Shown here one piece after another: positions 21,368 to 32,616 of a DNA stretch of 64,000 bases. The first letter of the stretch is position 1. The number at the start of each line of letters is the position of its first letter. Source of the DNA: Linepithema humile (Eukaryota > Arthropoda > Insecta > Hymenoptera > Formicidae); contig NC_090130.1 in assembly GCF_040581485.1 (NCBI RefSeq), positions 15,379,656-15,443,655 of the forward strand, read 5' to 3'. The notes under the pieces were generated by a model. It had not been told where the DNA came from. It did no database searches and saw only the letters and a program-made list of their open reading frames with translations. Position numbers and translations under genes: made by a program.

Positions 21368-21819
21368 AGTAGTATAGCTAGAAGAATTCTAACTCCGGTA
21401 TGTAAGGGGGGTGCGGGGAAGAGGGGGTATCGGATTACGCTGCGTCAGCACTTTGGAGGAGAGGGGGGTATCAGGTTACACACGTTTACAGTTGTAAAAG
21501 CGCAGCATCAGCACTTTTGCAATGTGAGTATCAAGTTACAAGAGATTAGAGGGGACCACATATTTTATGGATTACGTCATCACTTTTTTAAATTTGCAGG
21601 CGCCATTTTGCGTCGTCAGCACTTTCGACACCATTTTGCGTTGTTACAAGAATGGTATCATCACTATTTTTAGCAACAGCCACGTCAACATTTTGGGCAC
21701 CATTGTTGCCAGATTTCAATGTTTTAAATAACATTGTTAGCATTTTTTAATTAGTGTCGTGTGCAACAAGCGGGTATAAAAAGCTCACGAAAATAGAAAT
21801 TGTCACAGTTATCTGAAAT
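21368..21819 (+). repeat. Left terminal inverted repeat of the Maverick
   Basis: About 450 bp pair with the reverse complement of 62766-63576. The outer part has two to three copies of a unit containing GTATCGGATTACGCTGCGTCAGCACTTT, expanded to about eight in the right repeat. The inner end carries a TATA box and runs into the polymerase start codon at 21818. Confidence 0.88.
21775..21782 (+). promoter_or_regulatory. TATA box in left TIR
   Basis: TATAAAAA in GCGGGTATAAAAAGCTC lies 36 bp upstream of the polymerase ATG at 21818. The same sequence occurs inverted at 62799-62806 in the right TIR, so each repeat carries an inward promoter. Confidence 0.6.
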
Positions 21820-22702
21820 GGAGATGGAGCGTGATTTCACCGTTCAAGCAGCAAATATTAAATCGTGTGCGGAGTTCCTCCCATGGGACTACGAGTGCGA
21901 CGAGTACCTCAATTCATTGAGGGAAAAATGTCAAAAGAAACAACGCACTGGACTAATCAATTCTTTGGTGGCGCAAATAACACGCTTGGAGGGTGTAAGG
22001 AACACCCTAAACGAGCGATTCATGTCCACCGGTGCTGGATACGGAATCAAAAGAGGATTCACCTAGAAAGAAATCGAGACAGCCTTCAGGAACCGTATAA
22101 TAACAGGCGCAATAATCAATCTGGACTATATCGAACACCGTCAATTTTTAGAACAAATAAAAAATACGGTCATCGAGCGGATCCATGGCGTCATGGTGGA
22201 ACATGGAAGTGTCAAAATCAACACCATGTTTAACGGGGAATTTATCGCAAGTAACAAGACTGCCGTAAAGACCATCGCCACAAAGAACCGTGAGCTATTT
22301 CCCACATCCGATCTAAACGAATGGTACACAAAGTGGTTGACGCCATCCTGGTGTCTTTAGAGGAGTTTCAAGAACGCGACAGTAGATGGGCGTTGTATCT
22401 TGGACCTCACCATCAACGTCAACAAGTTCAATCCTCTGCATGCGGGATGCCACATTGAATTACCACGGGAAATTATGCTCAAACGGGCGGTGGTACAATC
22501 CAGAGACAATGCATGTTTTGCGTGGGCAGTCGTCGCTGCGTTACATCCTGCGAAAAAAAATCCATCAAGAACAATAGAATACCCACACTATTCAACAGTA
22601 CTGAATTTGTGCGGTATCGTGTTCCATGATGCTTCCACAAATCTCAAAATTCGAAAAATTGAACACCATCTCCGTAAACGTATTTACAATCGAAGGCTGT
22701 TC
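21818..22702 (+). pseudogene. polB: Maverick DNA polymerase, N-terminal part
   Basis: The frame starts MEMERDFTVQAANIKSCAEF just inside the TIR and runs to a stop at 22066. It continues in other frames to 22702, with blocks such as LFPTSDLNEWY, FNPLHAGCHIELPREI and SRDNACFAWAVVAA. These belong to the N-terminal region that precedes the exonuclease domain in insect Maverick polymerases. At least two frameshifts occur. At 22703 a hAT element interrupts the gene, and the frame resumes at 29679. The protein would replicate the element by protein priming. Confidence 0.75.
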
Positions 22703-22871
22703 CAATGTTCCGATTAGGGACCGGTTGTTTGCGCATGTGCGGCAATACAGCATCAGTAACGTGTCTGATACAAGTTAAACTAGGCATCGTTACCCAGTTA
22801 CATTTAAAATCTTTAAAATGTACTAGAAATAAAATATATACATATATATAATATATTGTTATGTAATATAT

Positions 22872-24885
22872 TGTGATGTGACGCTTTTCGAGCGCCGTCA
22901 CAAGGGCGATAGCCCGGCCGATGGAGCAAAGGGTCCTGGAGTTGCTCCTCGCGTTGAGAGAGCAACCCGCGAGACTCCACCATTTTCGCGCGTTATTTTA
23001 TATTTCGTTCCCGTTTTGTATGTCTATTATCGTTTAAGTTGTAAGGCGAGACCCCGTGCGGGCGGCATTGCGTATTTTGTGCCTCAGGGCAAAGATTCAG
23101 CATCGCCATAGAGACCGGACGCCGGGGGATCATCAATGGGTGTCATGTGTTAGTGACCCCGTAACAGAAAAGGTGAGGTACCGCGATCCCGTCGCCATCC
23201 GAGCCTTATCGACTAACTCCGCTTTGGTTTTAGCCATAAACTCGCAAAGAAACGCAGCAGCGGACCTCGCCTGGCTGCAGACGGCACCGAGGACTTCGAG
23301 GATGCTGCACCCGGAAGTACCGGAGTATGGCCCGGCCAGCCTAACCAGTCTCTTCCGGGAACATCGAATTATCAACGCGATCCGAACCGGATGATTTGAG
23401 AAAACCACAGAAAGCGGGGGGAGGGGGGCGCCCTGGATAAACTGTGGGCGGTTTTCAGGGGCCCTCCTTTTCGGAAAATCGACAGGATGCGCGAGAAGGC
23501 GACGCGGGATTAAAAGGACCAACTTGTAGAGCCGAAAAGAATCACTGTTCGGTGTGCCGTGCAAAAGTGAAGACGAGCTCCAGGACGCTTCCGACGACGC
23601 CGACTTGATGTAAGCCGCCTCTCGGGTAGCCGTAGAGTTCCGTCCGGTTATGACTGGTAGCGTGAGTCTAAAACTCTGTATTTAGTGTCTCTCACACGAC
23701 TAACCGCGATTTTGCTACCGTGAGCGCGTTTTTGGCGCACTCAGTCTTTCACACGACTAACCGCATATCCAGCCGGCTCCGGATATCGCGTCAAAGTCTC
23801 TAACTTGCATGAATCAGGCACCGACAGTTTCTCTCTCGCTACCGTTTCTGTTACCGTTCCGTTTCGTGATTGGGTTACCGTACGGTCTTTCCGTTACCGC
23901 CTCTTTTTTATAATACCGTCTTTGTTACCGTTTTTCGCGTATTATAGTACTGGAAGTACCGTGGTTGAATGTCTGTAGACGGATTTTGCTCGGGAACGTT
24001 CTCCGCGAGACTGCTGTTACCGCTACTTTAGCGTCTTTGCGAGAAGCGAGAAAAACCCGCGAAAATAGCCGCTCCACGACATATCATTTCTGGCCGTTAG
24101 GCTACCGTCGTTCGAACTTTATTTATTCGGCCTTCACCGGTCGCGTCGTGTCATCGTAATACGAGTCATTTGTTTTGCTGAATATCGTTGGATCTATCGC
24201 TAATTTCCATGATCGCGTTTCGAAATATCATATCGTGACCAAAATTCATTCTTGTTACTGATTTATTGGGCAAATTGTTTCACTGCCGCCGTATTAAACT
24301 ATTTCCGCCGTATCGGCTCAGGCCAAACCATCTACTCATCTTTAACCCTTGTAACCAAATCGTTGAAATACATTATTGTTAAATCTTAATTATTGAGTTG
24401 TCCTTGTGTTCGCCTCTCACTCCAGATTTCTAACGTCAAGTACAAGAACTGCGCCTCTCTGCCATATACTGCACGGGGAGCGGCCGGGTATATTAAAGAA
24501 CTTTTGAAGTTACGGATACCGCGGTGCGATTACTCGCACCTGGCGTCCATTTCCGGTTACCGATATCGCGTGAGTTACCTTGCTCCCGAATTTCGCGGAG
24601 CACCGCGAGTTACCGAATCGTGCAGTTATTGCCGATTTCGCAAGTTACCTTGCTCCCGACGTGCGTAGAGTACCGCGAGTTACCGAATCGAGCATCTGTT
24701 GCCGATACCGCAAGTTACCGAATCGAGCATTTATTGCCGATACCGCGAGTTACCGAGTCGTGCATTTCCTGCCGACGCCGCGTAAGTTACCTAACTCCTG
24801 AAAACGTGGAGTACCGCGGGCTACCGACTTTCATTGGGCATGCTCCCTCGGATCTGGCGTGATTCCGAGGCTAGTTCACGTCGCA
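22872..24885. repeat. Probable solo LTR in hAT
   Basis: About 2 kb of GC-richer sequence with TTACCG-rich motifs is embedded in AT-rich hAT sequence. It starts TGTGATGTGACGC and ends CACGTCGCA, close to the TGTGACGTGAC start and CGTCGCA end of LTR B, suggesting a related long-LTR family. AT-rich flanks make the target duplication uncertain. No internal Gag or Pol is present. Confidence 0.5.
24592..24800. repeat. 35-bp tandem repeats in the solo LTR
   Basis: AGTTACCGAATCGAGCATTT with TTGCCGATACCGCG recurs about five times at roughly 35-bp spacing, some units enlarged by GTTACCTTGCTCCCGA-type inserts. Overlapping ORFs here are repeat artefacts. Confidence 0.85.
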
Positions 24886-25498
24886 AATATATTAAAATAT
24901 TAATTATAGTAAAAAGGAAGAGGAAAAGGTAAAAAATAATATATTTTTCAAATAAAACACTTTTTATATAAATGAAATAAAAATCTTTTATTTGACAGAA
25001 TCTCAAAGAATACCAAAATTCGTTGCAAGGGTAAGGAAAACTGTCAAAAACTTTACCAGTATTCATATAACAAAAATAAATGTTATTAATTAATAATAAA
25101 TATATATTTAAAATAAAAATATTAACTAAATCAAAATACAAATAACATTACAGAAATTAAAAATTTGAAAAGCCTTTTGATTTTAAATTAAAATCTTTAA
25201 TGAACAAAAATATTGCATAGTTAATTTGAAAAAAAAATGTTACGCAGTCAAAATAAAAATAATATTGCATGGCTTTCGTCAGGTACTAATCAGTCTTATA
25301 TATATCACATTTAATGTTATATATCACATTTTATATGCTAGTACAAAATATATTAAAATCTGAAAAATACAACAATATTAATAATTTATCTATATAAGTA
25401 ACATACAACTAAACAGTATTGGCTAGATGTATCAGCATGTGTCTGTCATGCAAAAAAATAAAAATAATTAAAAATAAATAATAATTAGACAATAAATA

Positions 25499-25845
25499 TT
25501 ACACTAAAATTGCACATAAAAAATAAAATAAACAGAAAAGTATTAAGTAAAAACCATTAAATGAAGTTCCTGCTTTTCCATATAAATTTTGCGGATTATG
25601 TAATTTTAAATGTTCGGAATCAATTTCAAAATTTGTACAATTAATGCCTTCAGCTTGAAAACTAGACCGCATAATACAATTTGCAGAAACAGTTTTATTA
25701 GATAATTGATTTCTTTTTTTAGTTTTCACATCTGTAACCATTGAGAAAATTTGTTCCGCTTCAGCATTAGAATGGGGAAAAGAAAGAACCGTTTCGACTA
25801 ATAACTCTAAATTTTGAAACCTTTTTTCCCCAATATTAAAATTTT
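25499..25845 (-). pseudogene. hAT transposase C-terminal dimerisation region
   Basis: The frame contains SNAEAEQIFSMVTD, the hAT C-terminal dimerisation signature, followed by VKTKKRNQLSNKTVSANCIM. It ends about 60 residues later. It lies downstream of the transposase core (25865-26494) on the same strand but in another frame after a short AT-rich break. The domain mediates oligomerisation and is required for activity. Confidence 0.8.
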
Positions 25846-25864
25846 TAAATTATAATATTCTTTT

Positions 25865-26494
25865 TCACATTATATCGATTTCTAAGAAAGCTAATTCTTT
25901 TTCTTCTTCATCATTAAAAACAGATGGTAAAATTCTCCATTCAAAAGCTAATTTAGTAATATCAATATTAATATCTCTTATACGCGTAGCAATAAATGTT
26001 AAATCTTCAAATTGTATTCTAGATTCATCGTAAAGAGCAACTTTCGGCTGTAAAAACATTAATTGTTCAAAAACAGTATCTCTATATGGCAAACGTTTCA
26101 ACATTTCGTGAACTGCAGTTATATAAAACTCTAAACAATTTAATTTAATTTCTTGCGCGCATTCCAAAGATAATGTTTCTAAAAGACTTTCATATTCCGG
26201 ACCAACATATATATTATTAATATCTTTAATATTTTTCTCATTGTCTATATTAAAATTAACAATACACTTTAAAGCTTCTGGAATAATAAAATTTTGTGCT
26301 ATTTCGCGAATTAATTGCTGGCTATTTTCAAACAATGTATGTATTAAAACTTTACGAGCTTGAAAAAGAGCATTAAACTCGTTAAAAAAATTCAACAAAT
26401 ATTTTAAAAATAATAAATATGCTTTAATACAATTATCATTTAACTGATTTAAAATTATTTCCGCAGATTTTAACTTATCCTTTACTACAGCCAA
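25865..26494 (-). pseudogene. hAT transposase middle region
   Basis: This 209-residue frame includes KAYLLFLKYLLNFFNEFNALFQ and a helical segment typical of insect hAT transposases after the catalytic core start. Its upstream neighbour 26510-26800 is a separate frame that ends in a stop just before it. Both are pieces of one broken gene interrupted by Gypsy E further upstream. Confidence 0.7.
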
Positions 26495-26509
26495 AATAAA
26501 AAAATTTTT

Positions 26510-26800
26510 TTAAACTTCCCAATTATTTAATAATCTAACAACGCATTTATGCAATACCAACCACCGAGTATTTGATAATTTTAAAATCTTATTTCTTTCC
26601 ACATTGAAGAACGTCTGAAATTCACATCTCTTTGCACTGCCTGAAATGTAAGTACTAACTCCTCGAATTAAATTTTCGCACGACTCAGGAAGTTTTTTGC
26701 ATGCTCTATTTGCTACAAGCGCGGATGAATGGCAAATACAGTTTAACGTAATAAGACCCGGTATTTCTAATTTTGAAACGGTACGTTTATCTGCGCGGAA
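26510..26800 (-). pseudogene. hAT transposase core fragment
   Basis: The frame shows LITLNCICHSSALVANRACKKLP and KILKLSNTRWLVLHKCV. The cysteine/histidine CxCH block and the TRWL motif are characteristic of hAT transposase cores. Upstream of about 26800 the sequence passes into LTR E. The BED finger exon lies 2.5 kb away at 29290-29506, separated by that insertion. Confidence 0.75.
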
Positions 26801-26839
26801 TAACTCGCCGGAATCAGGAGTTCGGTCGGTTGGGGGCAC

Positions 26840-27961
26840 GTGAAAAGAATTGCTCTGTTTGGTAGTAATAAAATAAGATAAAGTTTATTGTATAAATTTG
26901 AGATCCGATATGTACAGCCGTGTGGATACGGAGCGTTTAAGTATGAGGTTTGAACGTGTCGTACAAAAATTATAGCGGCGGGGTAAGCGGCGTGTAATGG
27001 TGGTCGTATGGTGACGTGAAAGCGTCAGCGCAAGCGCGTGGACTGCAGTGGTCTCTAGATGACTGCGCGCGTGGATCGATACGCGCGAGTGGTATCGATT
27101 ATCGATCGACTGATCGATGGCTTGGGCGCGTGCGCGGTGACTCGATGATCGCTCGAATCGACTAGTCGCGATTGCCTGCCAGATGTAAGGACCCGATTTG
27201 AAGGGATGAAGACGGGAGCGAGGACGCGCGTATTGCCCGCGCCCTACAGTGACCGGTGGTCGGACGTGGAGCCGAGTATTCCCGGTGGTACACAGGTATG
27301 CCCGTATGTAAGAAGCGAAGCCGAGTGCGTTCGGTAATATACGAGTATGCTCGTATGTAGGAAACGAAGCCGAGTATGCTCGGTAATATACGAGTACGCT
27401 CGTATGCGAGGATCGAGGCCGAGTACTCTCGGTGACGTGCGAGTATGCTCGCACGGAGGAACGGAGGACGGTTCCTGGGGCCGAGTATGCTCGGCGGGAA
27501 TACGAGTATTTTCGTATCGAGGTCTAGAACCGAGTATGCTTGGCGGGACACGGGTGTTCCCGTCACGTGTGGAAGCGGTTCCTGAAGCCGAGTATGCTCG
27601 GTCGGTGCACGAGTATGCTCGTTCTCGTGGGGCTGCTGGGCATAGGCTTCGAGTATTCTCGAAGGATTGCGAGTGCTCTCGCAATAGGATGTTCACTGGT
27701 GAGCAGCGAACAGGATCTGAGAAGGCGTACAGCCGGGCCTCTTTTATACCCGGCTGTCGCCCGACTAGCGTAGGATCGGCAAGCATCGGCGGTCTAGTCG
27801 GCAGACCCCCACCTGGTAAGTTTCGGAACGGTCGGGTGTGGGGGACCGTCCGGCGATTGACCGTCGGTGTTTATGAATAATTTATCGGCGCTCGATGCGC
27901 CCTTGTTGGCTACGGACGATGTTCGGTCCGTAGCCGTGACGATGCATGCTGCATCGTTACA
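26840..27961 (-). repeat. 3' LTR of truncated Gypsy E
   Basis: On the minus strand the LTR begins TGTAACGATGCAGC at 27961, directly after the polypurine ACCGGGGGGTGA. It carries TATAAAAG near 27735, an array of CGAGTATGCTCG palindromes, and an AATAAA near 26885. The far end is approximate because no TG...CA edge is clear. Confidence 0.65.
27270..27700. repeat. Palindromic minisatellite in LTR E
   Basis: The motif CGAGTATGCTCG and variants recur about every 25-60 bp in imperfect units, often as CCGAGTATGCTCGG next to ACGAGTATGCTCGT. Each core is self-complementary, so the array could form cruciform or hairpin structures. Confidence 0.8.
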
Positions 27962-28739
27962 TCACCCCCCGGTTTTCGGGAGTGGGTGCCTGCGGCGGCT
28001 GCTGACGGCTCTTAATGAGCCGCCCGTCTCGCGAGAAGCGGAGTTTATACCGCCGTCCGTCTGCGGTTCGCAGCTTGTAGCCGCGCGATACCACCACGGA
28101 CCAATGGGGGATGGCCGCAAATTCCCCTGGCGCGAACTCCACCATAACCGGCGGCGGGTCGGGTGCCCTCCAGATCGGTGGTGCGGGTGGTGCGGCGGCG
28201 GGCGGTGGCCTGGTAGCGGCTGGTACTGGCTGGGTGGCGACTGGTGGCGGCCGTGCTACGGTTGGTGATGGCCGTGCAGCGGCTGGTAGCGGCCGTGGTG
28301 CGGCGGCTGGTGGTGTCGGCGGTGCGGCGACGGCCGTTGACGGCCGAGTTTCAACGGCCCAAGATGGCCGTCTGGCGGTAGCGGCTGCTGGTTCCGGCAG
28401 TGCGGTGGTCGGCACGGCAGTCGGCCTGGTCGGCTTCCGCTCCTGCGGCGCCGTGTGCGTAATTGTGCACGTGGCGTCCGGTGGCCCTCGCTTTCGCCCC
28501 TTGGTTGGTGGCAGCGGCGGCGAGGCCAAGAAGGCAGCTTTTCGCTGTTGCTGCCGGTCGGAGCGTTGAATGGTGGTCCCCACCCTGGGGACCACGCGTG
28601 CCGGTGATGACGGCGTTGTTGGCGTCGGCGGCGTCGGCTTCGGGATCGGTTTCGGCATCGATCTCGGTGTCGGTCTCGGTGCTGGTTCGTCAGCCAAAAG
28701 GATCTCGATCTCGTCTAGTATGTTCCACGAGCTGGACAT
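27957..28739 (-). CDS. Pro-rich post-integrase ORF of Gypsy E
   Basis: A 260-residue frame starts MSSSWNILDEIEILLADEP about 80 bp after the integrase stop and ends exactly at the polypurine tract. The middle is dominated by Pro/Ala/Thr/Arg. The C-terminal 70 residues look folded (MVEFAPGEFAAIPHWSVVV, RYKLRFSRDGRLIKS). The position matches the third ORF of element B. Low complexity on the opposite strand makes chance openness possible, but start and end positions favour a real accessory ORF of unknown role. Confidence 0.45.
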   Translation of the reverse strand: MSSSWNILDEIEILLADEPAPRPTPRSMPKPIPKPTPPTPTTPSSPARVVPRVGTTIQRSDRQQQRKAAFLASPPLPPTKGRKRGPPDATCTITHTAPQERKPTRPTAVPTTALPEPAAATARRPSWAVETRPSTAVAAPPTPPAAAPRPLPAAARPSPTVARPPPVATQPVPAATRPPPAAAPPAPPIWRAPDPPPVMVEFAPGEFAAIPHWSVVVSRGYKLRTADGRRYKLRFSRDGRLIKSRQQPPQAPTPENRGVM

Positions 28740-28817
28740 CTTGATCGAGTTCTAGGCCGAGATTCTTGGAATCGGTCCTTATATCCTCTGAATCCCCGTC
28801 AAGGCGGCCTTCTTAGC

Positions 28818-29290
28818 CTAACGGGTAGGGGCATCTTCCCCATTCCCCGGCTTAAGATCCTGCACATGTATGTGCCTAAGCCATCGTCCCCTCTTATCTT
28901 TTAAGTCGTAGATTACGGGGGTGACGATTCGGCCTATCACGTATGGGCCGGCGTATTTTGGCGCGAGCTTAGCGTTTACGCCTGCGGCCTTGTTGGAGAG
29001 AGGGTGTTCCTTGCGCCATACTGTCGCGTCGATCTTCGACCGCCAATCCCGATGTCGCATGTTATAGTGCGGTTCATGTCGTTGAAAAGCTCTGGCGAGA
29101 TTGACAGTAACGAGCTCCCGGGCCTCGTCCAGGTGGCGCCGCCAGGCTGACGTCGGAATCGGTACAGGCGGGTGAGTTTGGTCTTTGGGATGCGGTGGTG
29201 CTAATTCACGCCCGTAATTGGCGAACGCGGGCGTGAATCTGGTCGCGTCGTGGCATGCGCTGTTAAATGCGTATTGAAGCGCGAGGATAT
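28818..29290 (-). pseudogene. pol: Integrase C-terminal part of Gypsy E
   Basis: From about 29290 leftwards the sequence reads integrase: AFNSACHDATRF, FTPAFANYGREL, then ELVTVNLARAFQRHEPHYN, and the GPY/F-like KYAGPYVIGRIVTPVIYDL and HIHVQDLKPG. The catalytic core and everything upstream are missing. The left part is in another frame from the ORF that starts at 29060. The segment is joined directly to the hAT BED exon, so the Gypsy element lost its 5' part by deletion. Confidence 0.8.
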
Positions 29291-29506
29291 GGTGGAGGAA
29301 TTTATTTGTTCAATATGTTGGTCTGATTGCGAATGTTCAAGTAAATTTGATTTGCAACATCTGATGGCTTTATTGCATACAGTACACAATGCTTTATTTA
29401 GTGTAAGATGTGGAGCTAACCATCTTTTAAAAACATTTTCATCTAGCCATAATGATTGAAATTTTCTAATTCTAGGTCTTTTAGCTTTAGGCTCCATAGA
29501 TACCAT
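29290..29506 (-). pseudogene. hAT BED zinc finger exon
   Basis: The frame starts MVSMEPKAKRPRIRKFQSLW and contains FKRWLAPH, then CTVCNKAIRC and HSQSDQH. This CX2C...HX4-5H pattern and leading aromatic residue are those of BED fingers that bind DNA at the N-terminus of hAT transposases. After about residue 72 the frame runs into Gypsy E sequence. It belongs with the fragments at 25499-26800. Confidence 0.8.
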
Positions 29507-29678
29507 GTTTCTAAATGAATAAATAAATCAATCTTACCTTATTTGTAGTTATCTAACCTCTTCCTGTCAAAACATCCCGCCATAAGTTCTGCACAACATG
29601 TATCGGCACTGTATCTCCATTGCCGCACATGCACAGAGTCACGCATGCGTAAACAATCGGTCCCTAATTGGAACACTG

Positions 29679-32480
29679 GGCCGTTCGATCATTCCTCTGC
29701 GCCTCACCGACAACAAGATGGAGAAGCACGTCAACCTGCTCTACCTGCCTGGAAACAACGCGCACTTTGTATAACAAAGATTTATCGTGGTTGGTGAGCT
29801 CGCAACTGAGCAAGCGAAATGGCAAAAAGTACATTTGTGATCGGTAAGTAAAAACACATTTATAGAATAATTCAATACTTTATTCGCAGTATTAATTATA
29901 TAAACTATTACAGGTGTCTACACTACTTTCGGACGAACGAGAAATTGTCAGTCCACAGCGTCGACTGCGGGAAGATGAACAACTGTGCCGTCATTTTTCC
30001 CAACAAAGACAAGTGGCTAACGTTCCGCAACTACAACCGGAAGGAGCGGCTCCCGTTTGTAGTATACGCCGATCTGGAATGCACGCTTGAAAAGAAGGAG
30101 GGACAAGGTCATACAACCTATGCCTACCAACATCACAAGGCGTTTAGCGTAGGATATTATGTATATATGATAATTTGTTATCTAGTTTTAAGTCTTATCG
30201 CGGTGAGGATTGCATAGCATGGTTCGTCAACGAACTCCATGATTTGGCGCGCCGTGTGAAAGCAATCCTTACCACCGTCGTCTCCATGGCGGATCTTATG
30301 CGGGAGAAATCGGAGAAATTCCATAGCGCCGTAAATTGCCACGTGTGTGAAAAACCGTTCGCATCGGAAGATACGCCAGTGCGCGATCATTGTCATCTGA
30401 CCGGGCGTTACCGAGGTCCCGCACACTCATCGTGCAATCTAAATTACAAAGACTCCACGTTATCCCCATAATATTTTACAATTTATTTGGTTACGACGCG
30501 CATTTCATTATTAAAGATGTCGCTAATGCCTTTGAAGGTAACATTGATTTACTGCCGCTGACAAAAGAGCGATACATTTCTTTTGCAAAAAATATTAAAG
30601 ATACGGAGGATCAAAATTCCAAAATTTGTGTCAAATTACGTTTTATAGATTCATTTAGATTTCTCGGCACCAGTCTCGAAAAATTGGCATCTTATCTGAC
30701 AATAGATAAATTAAAAATTTCGCGTTCCGAATTTAGCCATTTATCTGCGGAAAATTTCAATCTTCTTACACGCAAAGGTGTGTTTCCCTACGAGTATGTC
30801 GACAACATCGATAAGCTCCGGGAGAGACTTGCCTACCTCCGCGCGAATCATTTTACAGCTCGTTGACTGGTGAAACGGTATCCGAGAGCGATTATGCGCA
30901 CGTGATAAATGTTTGGCAAACTTCTTTGATTGAAACTTTAGGTCAATACAGCGATTTATATCTAAAAACAGACGTTCTTTTGTTGGCGGATATTTTTCAA
31001 AATTTCCGAAACACGTGTATCAAAAGTTATGGTTTAGATCCCGCTCAGTATTACACATTACCGGGATATACGTGGGACGCCATGTTGAAGCACACGGGCA
31101 TCGAGTTTAAATTACTCACAGACATCGATATGGTCATGTTCGTTGAACGTGGTATACGCGGCGGTCTTAGCCAATGCTCCAACAGATACGCTCGCGCAAA
31201 TAATAAATACATGCCATCGTACGATCCATTGAAACCATCATCGTTCCTTATGTACTTTGATGTAAACAACTTGTACGGCTGGGCAATGTGTCAACCGTTG
31301 CCCTATGCCGATTTTCAGTGGGTCGAAAATGTCGCGAGCTTTGACGTAATGTCCGTAACATCCAATTCGGCTACCTGTTATGTGCTGGAAGTCGACCTTG
31401 TGTATCCGATGAATCTTCACGACGCGCACGCTGACCTACCGTTCTGCCCGACGCGCGATAAGCCGTCCGGCAAGCGGGCGGTCAAGTTACTCGTTACGCT
31501 GTGCGATAAGCAGCGATACGTCATCCACTACCGTAACCTGCAACAATGTATTCGACACGGGTTGCAGGTTACAAAAATTTATCGAATATTGCAATTCATC
31601 CACGCAATCTCCATGGTTTTGAGGATATATCGAATTAAATACGCAATTTCGGACACTCGCGAGCAATGAATTCGAGAAAAATTTATACAAATTGATGAAC
31701 AACGCAGTTTTTGGCAACACTATGGAAAATGCTCGAAATCATACGGATGTATGGCTCATTACGCAGTGGGAGGGACGATACGGAGCGGAGGCTATGATCG
31801 CCAAACCAAATTTTCATAGCCGAAGTGTGTTCTCGGATAATCTAATCGCCGTAGAATTGCGGAAACTCGAAATGAAATTCGACAAGCCGATCTACGTATG
31901 TGTATCCTCGACATATCCAAAACCTGCTTGTACAAGTTTCACTACAAAATTATGTACACCGACACAGACAGTCTGATATACTTTTTACAATGCGAGAACG
32001 TATATCACGATATGAAACGTAATCTTTCAAAATTTGATACGAGCGATTACTCTGAGGACAATGTTTACGATATACCGCGCGCGAACAAGAAAATACCGGG
32101 TCTGATGAAAGATGAGAACAACGGTGCGATCATGACAGAATTTGTCGGACTGAGGGCGAAAATGTACGCGTTGAGAGTCACCGGCCAAAAAGACGCCAAA
32201 AAGGTTAAAGGTGTAAAAAAGAGTGTAGTCGCCAAAACTATAATGTTCGATGATTACACTCGGTGCTTTAACGATGATATCGAGCTGACGCGGTGTCAAT
32301 CGTGTATCCGATCAAAGATGCACGAAGTGTACACCGTGTCAGAGTCGAAGCTTGTGCTCAGTCCGTACGATGATAAGCGCTACATCGTATCCGGTTCCAC
32401 CGATACTACCGTGGGGGCATTACAGTATACAATTGTAGTGTTAGTATTTATGTATAGTTTATTATTATGTTGTACATAGT
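29679..32480 (+). pseudogene. polB: Maverick DNA polymerase, exonuclease and polymerase domains
   Basis: The gene resumes after hAT with NKMEKHVNLLYLPGNNAHF. A CX2C finger split by an intron (YICDR, then CLHYF) is followed by the exonuclease I motif VVYADLECTLEKK. A CHVCEKPF... RDHCHLTGRYRGPAH module resembling endonuclease VII/HNH fingers comes next, then exonuclease II IFYNLFGYDAHFI. Polymerase motif A is FDVNNLYGWAM, motif B NNAVFGNTMENARNH and motif C YTDTDSLIYF. The catalytic aspartates are present, but frameshifts or stops near 29770, 30165, 30475, 30865, 31665 and 31970 break the frame. This fits protein-primed DNA_pol_B_2 enzymes. Confidence 0.9.
29844..29913 (+). other. Intron in Maverick polymerase gene
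   Basis: GTAAGT at 29844 and TTACAG ending at 29913 bound a 70-bp AT-rich segment with stops. Splicing joins TCG to GTGTCTAC, keeping the frame and completing a CX2C finger. Reading through would break it. This is a spliceosomal intron by sequence; no transcript was available. Confidence 0.8.
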
Positions 32481-32616
32481 TTATACATTATATTATTTAT
32501 ATTGTTTATACACTAGTGGTAATATTTATGTATAGTTTATATATTATTGAATAAATAACATTATTGTAGTACATGTATATAATTGTTTATTGTACAATAA
32601 ATATATTTTATTACAA

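Larger units (their letters stand above)
22703..29678 (-). mobile_element. hAT transposon inside the Maverick polymerase gene
   Basis: Ends read CAATGTTCCGATTAGGGACC and, at the right as reverse complement, CAGTGTTCCAATTAGGGACC. GGCTGTTC (22695-22702) and GGCCGTTC (29679-29686) form an 8-bp target duplication with one mismatch. Inside are a minus-strand BED finger, transposase core and dimerisation fragments, separated by a truncated Gypsy element and followed by a solo LTR. The 6976-bp length is therefore mostly later insertion; the original hAT was roughly 2.5 kb. Confidence 0.85.

Noticed and set aside
28111..28569. Gly/Ala-rich 152-residue plus-strand ORF
   Set aside because: It is the complement of the Pro-rich ORF of Gypsy E and has composition expected from that overlap.
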